NCBI GenBank assembly: GCA_031282385.1
Contig: JAITDV010000548.1
Location: 1 to 12,705, forward strand
Direction of reading: 5' to 3'
Origin: Planctomycetaceae bacterium
GTDB lineage: Bacteria; Planctomycetota; Planctomycetia; Pirellulales; Thermoguttaceae
Length of the DNA: 12,705 bases
Shown here: positions 1 through 6,569 of the stretch, one piece after another
Layout of the letters: each line of letters opens with the position of its first letter
How positions within the stretch are numbered: position 1 is the stretch's first letter
Notes under the pieces: generated by a model
The model's database searches: none
What the model saw: the letters and a program-made list of their open reading frames with translations, nothing else
What the model was told of the DNA's origin: nothing
Translations under genes and position numbers: made by a program

Positions 1-120
1 AGGTCTATTATCAAAATTAATTGACAAGGAGTACCCATTCAGATGCTCAAACGAACTCGCCGCGAACAAGTTGGCTACCATTAAAACAACAAAAAGACTT
101 TTTCAGGGACAACTAGTTAA
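1..120. other. Left-edge intergenic remnant, no convincing gene
   Basis: The first bases, AGGTCTATTA, match the outer end of the family B repeats seen elsewhere in the window, so a B element may lie just outside. On the minus strand a frame opens with ATG at 81 and stays open for 27 codons to the edge. It would have to run into the presumed B element, so it is probably not a gene. On the plus strand AAGGAG at 27-32 precedes a 13-codon frame (ATG 43, TAA 82). Neither frame is supported by anything else. Confidence 0.3.
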
Positions 121-218
121 ACCGTTCACACTTTAAATTTCCTTTACCGCCGCCTGCCTACCTATCGGAAAACAGGCTTTTACGCTCCAGATTCACGCAA
201 TTTATAGGATGAACAGTT
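121..218 (+). repeat. Family A repeat, copy A1
   Basis: This is a roughly 98-bp element with imperfect terminal inverted repeats (ACCGTTCACACTTTAAATT at the left, GAACAGT at the right). Its central segment corresponds to the hairpin of the other copies (CGCCTGCCTACCTATCGG...), but here the stem is damaged by substitutions (GCCTGCCT against AACAGGC). It lies downstream of the minus-strand phosphoesterase gene. A further fragment resembling an inverted A end (GAAATTAAAGTGTGAGCA) lies at 272-289. Confidence 0.8.
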
Positions 219-291
219 TAGCTGCTAATTGTAATTTAACAAATAAGGGTTGTGTAATATTAGAGCCGCACGAAATTAAAGTGTGAGCAAT

Positions 292-1350
292 TTATAAAAC
301 AGTTCCTGAAAATGTTTTTTCTTCTTGTGGTTTTTTTGTTGTTTTATTTTTGGGCGTGTCGGTTTTTGGTTTATTATTCATTGATGACGGCATTGCGGTA
401 ACATCAAGAGTTGTTTTGACCGGCAAAATTGTAATTTCAGGTTCTTTATTCTTCTTCAACGAAACATGATGGATTTCCTGAATTAAACCTACAGCCGAAT
501 CAATTCGACCTAGTTTTCCGCCGGTTGTAGCCAACGTGATATATTTGATACCGTCTTTTTCATTGTAGGTCATGCGGTGAATGTGACCGGCAAAAACAGC
601 TTTTACCTTGCCCGTTTCAACAAAAGCAGTATGAACCTTGTTCCAGTCATCTCCATAACCGCCTCCAAACCAACGCGGATGATGTTGAAAAACAAAAATT
701 CCGTCCGCATTTTTTGCTTTCTGCAAAATAGATTTGAGCCAACGAAATTGAGTTTCGCTCATTACTTGGCATTCCGGTTTACCGAAACTTTTTTCTTCAG
801 TTTCAGGATTGCCCTCGTCGGTAAAAAGAGCAATAAACCAGTAATTTTTATATTCAAATGCGTACCAAAGGGGACCGAAATTTTCTTCGTATTCTTTTTC
901 GTGTTGTTTTTTCGGCAAACCTTTGGCGAAACGTCTGGCGTAAATATCATGATTTCCCGCCACTGGAAACCAAGGACATTTCAGTTCGTTCATAACCGTT
1001 TTATATTCTTTCATCTGTTCAAGCCATTGTTCTGTCGCGTTGTAACCTTGCACCATGTCGCCGATATTCATTACAAAATCGGGGGCAAGACGGTTCGCAT
1101 CAATAACGGCGTCTTTGAGAATTGAAATATCCTCCGGTCTGCCGTCCGTACGGTCGGCAAAAATAAGGAACGTGAAAGAATCGTTGACAGGCGGCGCAAT
1201 TAGTTTAACACTACTGCTGCGCGATGTCTCAACTGATTGTTGCAATTGGGCGAGTAAAAAAGGCGATAAAAAAAACATCGCCCAAAAAACAACCATCGCT
1301 TGCAACGTAAATACAACTCTGGTTTCCAAAAATTTAATCATTTTTGTCAT
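292..1350 (-). CDS. Exported or membrane-anchored calcineurin-like metallophosphoesterase
   Basis: The protein has 352 residues from the ATG at 1350. An upstream TTG at 1395 gives 367, but GAAAGGG lies 8 bases before the 1350 ATG, so I prefer that start. Residues 12-34 are a hydrophobic stretch ending in LLAQ (signal peptide or membrane anchor), which puts the enzyme outside the cytoplasmic membrane. The metallophosphoesterase blocks are visible: DRT at 66-68, GD at 97-98, GNHD at 132-135, QHHPRW at 222-227 and GHIH at 255-258. The first block normally reads D-x-H; here the histidine is replaced by threonine. As I recall, this DRT form occurs in a known planctomycete/Bacteroidetes subgroup, so it need not mean inactivity. 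The last 40 or so residues are a Thr/Lys/Pro-rich tail. The substrate is unknown; it probably hydrolyses phosphomonoesters or phosphodiesters with two metals. The gene stands alone, flanked by repeats. Confidence 0.85.
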   Translation of the reverse strand: MTKMIKFLETRVVFTLQAMVVFWAMFFLSPFLLAQLQQSVETSRSSSVKLIAPPVNDSFTFLIFADRTDGRPEDISILKDAVIDANRLAPDFVMNIGDMVQGYNATEQWLEQMKEYKTVMNELKCPWFPVAGNHDIYARRFAKGLPKKQHEKEYEENFGPLWYAFEYKNYWFIALFTDEGNPETEEKSFGKPECQVMSETQFRWLKSILQKAKNADGIFVFQHHPRWFGGGYGDDWNKVHTAFVETGKVKAVFAGHIHRMTYNEKDGIKYITLATTGGKLGRIDSAVGLIQEIHHVSLKKNKEPEITILPVKTTLDVTAMPSSMNNKPKTDTPKNKTTKKPQEEKTFSGTVL

Positions 1351-1381
1351 CGGTAAAACCCTTTCTGGGTAAAGTAAAGTT

Positions 1382-1438
1382 AACGTAACTAACAACGTAA
1401 CTATTCTGCATACTGTTCGTATTTTATCGAATAGTTAC
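1382..1438. promoter_or_regulatory. Direct and inverted repeats upstream of the phosphoesterase gene
   Basis: AACGTAACTA occurs twice, at 1382-1391 and 1394-1403. The second copy runs into a perfect 10-bp inverted repeat, GTAACTATTC (1397-1406) and GAATAGTTAC (1429-1438), with 22 bases between the arms. The loop holds ATACTGTTCGTAT, which matches the right end of family A. The position just upstream of the start fits an operator or a 5' leader hairpin. It could equally be a decayed repeat end. Confidence 0.35.
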
Positions 1439-1534
1439 AACTATCTATCAACTCATCACAATTGCATTTTCGGTTTTTAGTACGAAAATTCAAGTGTTAC
1501 AAGTATAATTGAATTCGGTTTGAATCCATAGTTT

Positions 1535-1589
1535 ACAATTTTTCCTTGCATGGTCGGAATTTTACTTGAAAGGTATTAAGAAAATATTA
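1535..1589 (+). repeat. Repeat D, left part (D1), interrupted by element B1
   Basis: This stretch matches 5821-5875 with five differences and is identical over its last 36 bases. In D1 the sequence is broken by element B1 and resumes at 1810-1846. There it again matches the uninterrupted copy with one difference over about 33 bases. Confidence 0.85.
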
Positions 1590-1809
1590 AGACCTTTTTT
1601 CTAACCTAAAAATACATCAATGCAACAAAAAAACTACAACAAAAAAACCGCCTTTAACTCCTCCGAGACCACCCCTAGCCCCTCCGAAGGAGGGGAATAA
1701 GAAGTTGCCTCCGAAGGAGGGGAATAAGAATACGCCTCCGAGGGAGGCGAATAATTCCCCACCTTCGGAGGGGTCAGGAGTGGTTTCCTACAGGTTATCG
1801 AAAAGGTCT
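1590..1809 (+). mobile_element. Family B MITE-like element, copy B1
   Basis: This is a 220-bp non-coding element. Its ends are inverted (AGACCTTTTTTCTAACCT at the left; AGGTTATCGAAAAGGTCT at the right). Inside are the conserved arm ACCACCCCTAGCCCCTCC, two full 27-bp units (1681-1707, 1708-1734) and a third that merges into the inverted right arm. ATTA flanks it at 1586-1589 and 1810-1813, a likely target duplication. The uninterrupted site at 5821-5904 shows what the locus looked like before insertion. No transposase is encoded, so movement would need one from elsewhere. Confidence 0.85.
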
Positions 1810-2126
1810 ATTAAGACTATATTAATTTTAAATTAAGTTTTTTTGTAATATTTCAGCCGTGTGTTTTTTTATCGGCAATAATTCTGTTCCCCAAGCTCAA
1901 TAAATCCGCACAAAACAACATATATTTCCAAACGGCTCTAATACTCCAACCCTTATTGTCAAACTACTCTTAGTAGCCAAAATTCCTCATCCTCCAACAC
2001 GCCCTTATGTTTGTGCGATATTGTCTTAATTTCACCATCGAAAGAATAAGGGCATAAGGGCGCATTTTTGTTACGTTGTCTGCTACTGAGAGGAATTGGA
2101 TAAATAAGGGTTGTTTACTTTAAGTG
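1810..2126. other. Gene-free stretch: right part of D1, then repeat C copy 1
   Basis: Bases 1810-1846 complete repeat D. Bases 1852-1901 (starting TTCAGCCGTGTG) match 12547-12595 over about 50 bases and are listed separately. The rest, to 2126, is AT-rich with no open frame that looks like a protein and no recognised RNA. Confidence 0.5.
1852..1901 (+). repeat. Repeat C, copy 1
   Basis: A stretch of about 50 bp beginning TTCAGCCGTGTGTTT and ending CCCAAGCTCAAT recurs at 12547-12595 with a handful of differences. The second copy ends exactly where a family B element begins, so this copy may represent the site without the insertion. Confidence 0.6.
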
Positions 2127-2277
2127 AACTTCTAAAAACTCATTTTGTCCACGAATTTTTACGAAAAATCACGAATTAAATAATTTGTGCAAATTCGTGG
2201 ATAAAATAAATTTATTGTCTAAATTTGTCTATCCTGAAAATTTCAATAATTCCGTCAACAATAGGTTTTTAGAAGTT
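2127..2277. repeat. Inverted-repeat element E
   Basis: A perfect 13-bp inverted repeat, AACTTCTAAAAAC (2127-2139) and GTTTTTAGAAGTT (2265-2277), bounds 151 bp. Inside is a second perfect 11-bp pair, TCCACGAATTT (2148-2158) and AAATTCGTGGA (2191-2201), whose loop also carries ACGAA and CACGAATT. The nested symmetry looks like a small MITE or a structured dispersed repeat. No coding potential is visible. Confidence 0.55.
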
Positions 2278-2287
2278 GCCTTAATAT

Positions 2288-2372
2288 ACTGTTCATACTA
2301 TAAATCGTACAACTCAAAAGCGTAAAAGCAGGCTTTTGCGTTCTTGAATCACACAATTTATAGTACGAACAG
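2288..2372. repeat. Family A chimeric palindrome, copy A2 (right half to right half)
   Basis: Both halves are versions of the family A right end. The left reads ACTGTTCATACTATAAATCG... and the right ...CACAATTTATAGTACGAACAG. They meet at AAAAGCAGGCTTTT near 2325-2338. The result is an 85-bp near-palindrome without the usual A left half. It starts just past the 3' end of the DUF1559 gene at 2376, so a transcript of that gene could fold into a long hairpin there. Confidence 0.75.
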
Positions 2373-2375
2373 ATA

Positions 2376-3449
2376 TTATTTTGCCAATCTTGAAAATTGT
2401 TCACGATATACTTCCAAATTAATATCATCGTTTATCATAAAAACAGAACCATCAGATCTGGCAAAATTGGCTCCATTCGGATGATAACTGCTAAATGATA
2501 ATTGTGCATATCGCATATCCAAAGAAGGGGTTTTCCATCTTTGATTGACAATAGTATAACCGGAACCACAACTTTCAGAAAATTCACTGCCGCCGTCGCC
2601 ATACTCTACACCTTCTTCTGCTGTGTTGATTCTGGTTGATGAATTGGCTTTGAGAAAACTGTTGAAACCATCTGTTGCCGGCGCTCCAATATACCAATGA
2701 TCATTTGCATTACCGTTATTGCCGAAAGAAGAATCTGTTGCAATTTCGCCAATAATAATCACATTTGACGTCCCTTTTTCAATTCCTTCAAATCCGATTT
2801 GACTGAAACCAAAAAGTAATCCATTCTGATTTTTATGTTGTTGCGAAATACACTTGTCCTTTTCGTATGATATTGACATTGCTGTCATGTGACCTCGACT
2901 ATCCACAATTGACCAAGAACCTGTACTCCCAAGGTAACTCGTTTGACAACGTTTTAGAATACGTTCATTGTCAACCTGAACATCATGCGGGAAATTGGGA
3001 CAAATATACGTCGGAATAATCACCGAACAAGCTCTGGCATTAGGACCTGTACATGTTTCTCGGCTTGCTGCTCCTGCATCCCACAAAGCTGCGGTCATAT
3101 TCCAGTTTCCTATACCGTATGTAAATGGTGCTGCCTTACTCCCCGTGTCCGCTAACACCAATGTGTTATAAAGCGCTTCATGCTCAATGTACGGCAAAAT
3201 CGCACCGCTCCAAACAAGCCCCAAATTTGCCCAACCATAAGGCAATTGATTTTGAGTGTCGTGGTGATTGTGCATTGCAATAGCTTGTTGTCGTAAATTG
3301 TTTTGACATTGCATTCGGCTTGCAGCTTCTCGTGCCGCTTGGACTGCCGGAAGCAACAAACCAATGAGAAGTCCGATAATCGCCACAACTACCAACAACT
3401 CAACAAGTGTAAAACCAAAATTTTTTGAAAAAATTGAAAATTTTTTCAT
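2376..3449 (-). CDS. DUF1559 protein with type IV prepilin-like N-terminus
   Basis: The protein has 357 residues from the ATG at 3449, which has AGGAG 8 bases upstream. The longer frame from TTG at 3482 adds 11 residues and would separate the start from this site. Residues 1-12 form a short basic leader; the prepilin peptidase site is G12|F13 with the typical FTLVE, followed by a hydrophobic helix to about residue 40 (LPAVQAAREA). The C-terminal H-x9-D-G motif of the family is at 323-334. DUF1559 proteins are abundant in planctomycetes; an exported pseudopilin or surface role is inferred from the N-terminus and is not proven. The neighbouring DUF1559 gene at 4431 is a clear paralogue, sharing FGNNGNANDHWYIG and the CPxFPH block. 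The gene is third in a same-strand cluster, separated from the lipoprotein gene by repeat A3. Confidence 0.93.
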   Translation of the reverse strand: MKKFSIFSKNFGFTLVELLVVVAIIGLLIGLLLPAVQAAREAASRMQCQNNLRQQAIAMHNHHDTQNQLPYGWANLGLVWSGAILPYIEHEALYNTLVLADTGSKAAPFTYGIGNWNMTAALWDAGAASRETCTGPNARACSVIIPTYICPNFPHDVQVDNERILKRCQTSYLGSTGSWSIVDSRGHMTAMSISYEKDKCISQQHKNQNGLLFGFSQIGFEGIEKGTSNVIIIGEIATDSSFGNNGNANDHWYIGAPATDGFNSFLKANSSTRINTAEEGVEYGDGGSEFSESCGSGYTIVNQRWKTPSLDMRYAQLSFSSYHPNGANFARSDGSVFMINDDINLEVYREQFSRLAK

Positions 3450-3511
3450 ATCTGTTTCTCCTAATTTAAATTTTCGTTTCAAAAATTAACGTACCCTTTT
3501 AATTATTTTAA

Positions 3512-3608
3512 ACTGTTCACACTTTAAATTTCCTTTACCAACGCCTGCTTACCTATCGGAAAGCAGTCTTTTACGCTCTTGAGTCATGTAATTTATAGTA
3601 CGAACAGT
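3512..3608 (+). repeat. Family A repeat, copy A3
   Basis: A full 97-bp copy: left end ACTGTTCACACTTTAAATT, right end AATTTATAGTACGAACAGT, and a central hairpin segment GCCTGCTT...AAGCAGTC with one stem mismatch followed by TTTTA. It lies 62 bases upstream of the DUF1559 start at 3449, so it falls in that gene's leader or promoter region. Confidence 0.88.
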
Positions 3609-3723
3609 ATATAACAAATTGCAAAATGAAAAATTTGTATTCTGATGACCCGATCTAACAAACCAACATTATCAATTGCCCATAAAAACCGAACAAATTG
3701 TGTTTTGATAAACAATCAGCATA

Positions 3724-4239
3724 TTATTCATTTCCTCCACTATCGCCTTCCAAAGAAATAGCATTTTGAGTTTTGCCGCCTGATTTGAGATCGAAATCAA
3801 AAGACTGCGATTTCATTGGTTCAACTGCTGCTGTCAACTTTGATTCATGGTTATACTGCACAGGAATTATTTCTTTGCTTACTGTATTTCCTTGATTTCC
3901 TTGCAAAAGTTCATCGAAACCGGGACCTTTCATTGTCGTCCAAACGCGGACAATACATTGACCCGGACAGACTCCAGTATGTTTCGTATCAAAATGCATC
4001 TGATAATTTCCATTTGCATCGGTTACGCCATACGAGAAAGATCCGTTTTGTTCAAATTGAATTTGTGCGTTCGCAAGCGGCTGACCGTCAAAGGTAATTG
4101 TCCCCTTAACATTAGCAAGTTGAAGTTCCGAATAACTACCATTATCCGAAGAACCACAACCGCTAAATAACACGGTAAAAAAAACAGCCAAAGGTATAGC
4201 AACATATAAAATATTTAATTTTTTCATTTTTTGTTTCAT
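3724..4239 (-). CDS. Small lipoprotein with transthyretin/carboxypeptidase regulatory-like fold
   Basis: The protein has 171 residues from ATG 4239. ATG 4227 (MKKLNIL...) is an equally good start, and TTG 4260 is possible. No clear SD site decides between them. A lysine-rich start and hydrophobic stretch end in LFSGC, a lipobox-like site with the cysteine followed by GSSDNG, so the protein is probably lipid-anchored outside the cytoplasm. The mature part begins with VKGTITFDGQPLANAQIQF and then GVTDANGNYQM, a pattern typical of the Greek-key regulatory domain of carboxypeptidases and transthyretin-like folds. Planctomycetes often encode such small lipoproteins beside DUF1559 genes, as here, where it lies between two of them on the same strand. 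A surface or envelope role alongside the DUF1559 proteins is inference. No catalytic residues are recognisable. Confidence 0.82.
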   Translation of the reverse strand: MKQKMKKLNILYVAIPLAVFFTVLFSGCGSSDNGSYSELQLANVKGTITFDGQPLANAQIQFEQNGSFSYGVTDANGNYQMHFDTKHTGVCPGQCIVRVWTTMKGPGFDELLQGNQGNTVSKEIIPVQYNHESKLTAAVEPMKSQSFDFDLKSGGKTQNAISLEGDSGGNE

Positions 4240-4276
4240 ATTTAAATTTTTTTGTTTCAATAATGAACCGGTTTAA

Positions 4277-4376
4277 ACAGTTCACACTTTAAATTTCCTT
4301 TATCGTCGTCGCCTGCTTACCTGTTGACAAGCAGGCTTTTGCGCTCTTGAGTCATGCAATTTATAGTACGAACAGT
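4277..4376 (+). repeat. Family A repeat, copy A4
   Basis: A 100-bp copy: left end ACAGTTCACACTTTAAATT, right end AATTTATAGTACGAACAGT. The central stem GCCTGCTT / AAGCAGGC is perfect, although its loop differs from other copies (ACCTGTTGAC), so the hairpin is kept while the loop drifts. A further partial right end (TGCACAATTTATATTACG) follows at 4391-4408. It lies just upstream of the lipoprotein gene. Confidence 0.88.
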
Positions 4377-4430
4377 ACACGATATTAAGTTGCACAATTT
4401 ATATTACGCAAAAGTCAGAATGAAAATCAG

Positions 4431-5495
4431 TTAAAATCTTATTCCGCGTGAAAACAAATTTCGATACACATTGAGATCGATTGTATCATTGACAAAGAAC
4501 GCAGAGCCGTCGGCATGTACGAAATTGGCTCCAACCGGATGATAACTTCCGAAACATAATTGCATCAACCGCATATCACAGGAAGGATTTTTCCATCTGG
4601 TATTCACAATCGAATAACCTGAACCGAATAATTCTGAAAATTCACCGCCGCCTGCTGATGAAGGCGGATCACCGGCACTATTTGGATCCGCTTGCGGAGA
4701 CCCGATATACCAATGATCATTTGCGTTGCCGTTATTTCCAAACGAATGATCACCTGCAACTTCACCAATAATGATCGTATTAGAAAGTCCATTATCAATT
4801 CCGGAAAATTTGACTTTACTGCGTTTGAATATCAAACCGTTTTGACGATTATGTTCCAACGAAATACATTGATCTTGTACGTAAGTTAATCCGACGGCGG
4901 TTAATTGAGCATAAATATCTGTTGCAGACCATGAACCGCTGCTTCCCAAATAACTCGCTTGAACGCGACCAATAATATTCTGATTATTTACTTGCCGCTC
5001 ATGAGGAAATGAAGGACAAAGATAAGGCGGAATAAGTGTTGCGCATGCTTGGGCGTTGGGTCCTTGTTGATCAGGGTTGTAGCCGTTAGCGGAACCTTGA
5101 TCCCAATTTGCAATCCCATTAGTGTAAACAGCTTTGCTTCCAGTTTCAGTGTCCAAGATCAATGTTGCAAATAAAGGTTCTTGTTCAATGAACGGTAAAA
5201 TTCTACCATTCCACGCAAAACCATAAGGATCAACTCCACTCGGCAACGCTTTGTTAATGTCGTGATGATTGTGTAAAGCAATCGCTTGTTGTCGAAGGTT
5301 GTTGCTGCATTGTGAACGTCTTGCGGCTTCGCGGGCAGCTTGGACGGCTGGCAGCAGAAGCGCAATTAAAACTCCAATGATCGTAATGACCACCAGAAGT
5401 TCTACTAAAGTAAATCCTAAGATTACTCCTATTCTGATTCGTTTCGAGCAAACAAACGACGGAATTAAATCTAACAAATATTGACGGATTGACAT
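4431..5495 (-). CDS. DUF1559 protein with type IV prepilin-like N-terminus (paralogue)
   Basis: The protein has 354 residues from the ATG at 5495, preceded by a weak AAAGAG site. A 27-residue leader with basic residues, longer than usual for a prepilin, precedes G27|FTLVELLVV with E32 at the conserved fifth position. A hydrophobic helix follows to LLPAVQAAREAARR. The family's C-terminal H-x9-D-G motif is at 319-330. It is collinear with the DUF1559 gene at 2376 over nearly its full length, including NNLRQQAIAxHNHHD, the CPSFPH block, ASYLGSSGSWS and FGNNGNANDHWYIG. This points to duplication around the lipoprotein gene. It is probably first in the minus-strand cluster. The family's function is not established; export and surface assembly are inferred from the leader. 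Confidence 0.93.
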   Translation of the reverse strand: MSIRQYLLDLIPSFVCSKRIRIGVILGFTLVELLVVITIIGVLIALLLPAVQAAREAARRSQCSNNLRQQAIALHNHHDINKALPSGVDPYGFAWNGRILPFIEQEPLFATLILDTETGSKAVYTNGIANWDQGSANGYNPDQQGPNAQACATLIPPYLCPSFPHERQVNNQNIIGRVQASYLGSSGSWSATDIYAQLTAVGLTYVQDQCISLEHNRQNGLIFKRSKVKFSGIDNGLSNTIIIGEVAGDHSFGNNGNANDHWYIGSPQADPNSAGDPPSSAGGGEFSELFGSGYSIVNTRWKNPSCDMRLMQLCFGSYHPVGANFVHADGSAFFVNDTIDLNVYRNLFSRGIRF

Positions 5496-5540
5496 TTTAA
5501 TTTCTCTTTGTTACGAAATTTGAAAATTGGAAATGTTGAT

Positions 5541-5621
5541 ACATTTGAGAAAACTTATAATAATAATTTTCAGTGAAATTTATTGACCAAAAAATATTAT
5601 ATTTTCAAAGTTCTCAAATGT
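5541..5621. promoter_or_regulatory. Inverted repeat upstream of the DUF1559 cluster
   Basis: A perfect 11-bp inverted repeat, ACATTTGAGAA (5541-5551) and TTCTCAAATGT (5611-5621), encloses a very AT-rich centre. It starts 46 bases upstream of the first gene of the minus-strand cluster, so it may be a promoter-linked structure or a small palindromic element. No promoter box can be assigned with confidence. Confidence 0.35.
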
Positions 5622-5705
5622 TCAAAATTATTGTTACCGTAATTGTTCAAACAAAAAACAAAACAGCACACAATAAAAAAATACTACTTAAACACGGCAA
5701 GATTT

Positions 5706-5778
5706 AACTTAATTTTGTGTTATAAAAATTCTGCAATTGACATCAAACAACGCAGAATCAAAACAATCAATTAAGTTG
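5706..5778. repeat. Nested inverted repeat in the 5496-6569 gap
   Basis: The outer arms AACTTAATT (5706-5714) and AATTAAGTT (5770-5778) enclose inner arms ATTCTGC (5728-5734) and GCAGAAT (5752-5758). Both pairs are perfect and nest to give one two-stem hairpin of 73 bases. It could be a remnant of a palindromic element or a structured RNA. Nothing else in it is recognised. Confidence 0.35.
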
Positions 5779-5820
5779 AAAACAGCAACATACATTCCGA
5801 TAACCCGATCTAGTAAGTTG

Positions 5821-5904
5821 ACAATTTTTCTTTGCACGAACAGAATTTTACTTGAAAGGTATTAAGAAAATATTAAGACTATATTAATTTTAGATTAAGT
5901 TTTG
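5821..5904 (+). repeat. Repeat D, uninterrupted copy (D2)
   Basis: This stretch carries, without interruption, the sequence that flanks element B1 on both sides. ...AAAATATTAAGACTATATTAATTTTA... here corresponds to ...AAAATATTA, element, ATTAAGACTATATTAATTTTA... at 1535-1846. It serves as an empty-site reference. Bases 5799-5815 (GATAACCCGATCTA) also resemble 3644-3657. Confidence 0.85.
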
Positions 5905-6211
5905 CAGACAAGAAAAGATAGATATAACCAATTATAAAATCATGTTTTATAACGATCATTTTTCTTCATTACACAACCTTTCATTGTAAAATTAAAGTTG
6001 ATCCGACTCAACTCACTTACAACACAGCAAACCTACGGTGATTTGATTTTATTTGCAATTTTGTGTTATTTGATCTCTTGTCAAATGATTTTCTGACAGT
6101 AGAATTAGCTTCCATTTGTTTGAATTTGGAGAGCTGAATTAGTTTGTCAGATTCTATATTTGAATCTGAAATTGCTCTTGTTCAATATTTGATTTTGAAA
6201 CGGACATTATT
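5905..6211. other. Gene-free AT-rich stretch
   Basis: No frame here looks like a protein. A short perfect hairpin, CAGATTC (6148-6154) and GAATCTG (6162-6168), is the only clear structure. The right end runs directly into element B2. Confidence 0.4.
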
Positions 6212-6402
6212 AGACCTTTTCGCTAACCTGTAGGTGACCACCCTGACCCCTCCGAAGGAGGGGAATTATTCGCCTCACTCGGAGGCGTCTTCTTATTCCC
6301 CTCCATCGGAGGGGTTAGGGGTGGTCTCGGAGGAGTTAAAGGCGGTTTTTCGTTGTAGGTTTTTTGTTGCGTTGATGTATTTTTAGGTTAGTGAAAAGGT
6401 CT
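6212..6402 (-). mobile_element. Family B MITE-like element, copy B2 (reverse orientation)
   Basis: A 191-bp copy, inverted relative to B1 and B3. The ends are AGACCTTTTCGCTAACCT at the left and AGGTTAGTGAAAAGGTCT at the right, both flanked by ATT. It has only one full 27-bp unit plus the terminal one, making it the shortest complete copy here. Six bases separate it from repeat A5; the same B-A junction appears inverted at 8227/8233. Confidence 0.85.
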
Positions 6403-6408
6403 ATTTAG

Positions 6409-6505
6409 ACTGTTCACACTTTAAATTTCGTTTACCTTCGCCTGCTTACCTATCGGAAAGCAGGCTTTTACGCTTTTAAGCCGTGCAATTTATAGTACGA
6501 GCAGT
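6409..6505 (+). repeat. Family A repeat, copy A5
   Basis: A full 97-bp copy with ends ACTGTTCACACTTTAAATT and AATTTATAGTACGAGCAGT and a perfect central stem GCCTGCTT / AAGCAGGC followed by TTTTA. It sits immediately upstream of the GGDEF-like gene and forms a composite with B2. Confidence 0.88.
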
Positions 6506-6569
6506 ATAATTATTGTGTTCCTTATTTTCCATTTTACTTTCCATTGCTTGTAAATATTTACAACTCTCT

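Noticed and set aside
1..81. Minus-strand frame open to the left edge (27 codons from ATG 81)
   Set aside because: It would read into what appears to be a family B end at base 1. It has no SD site and is too short to recognise.
577..1125. 182-residue plus-strand frame
   Set aside because: It is antisense to the well-supported metallophosphoesterase, and its composition looks like an out-of-frame translation.
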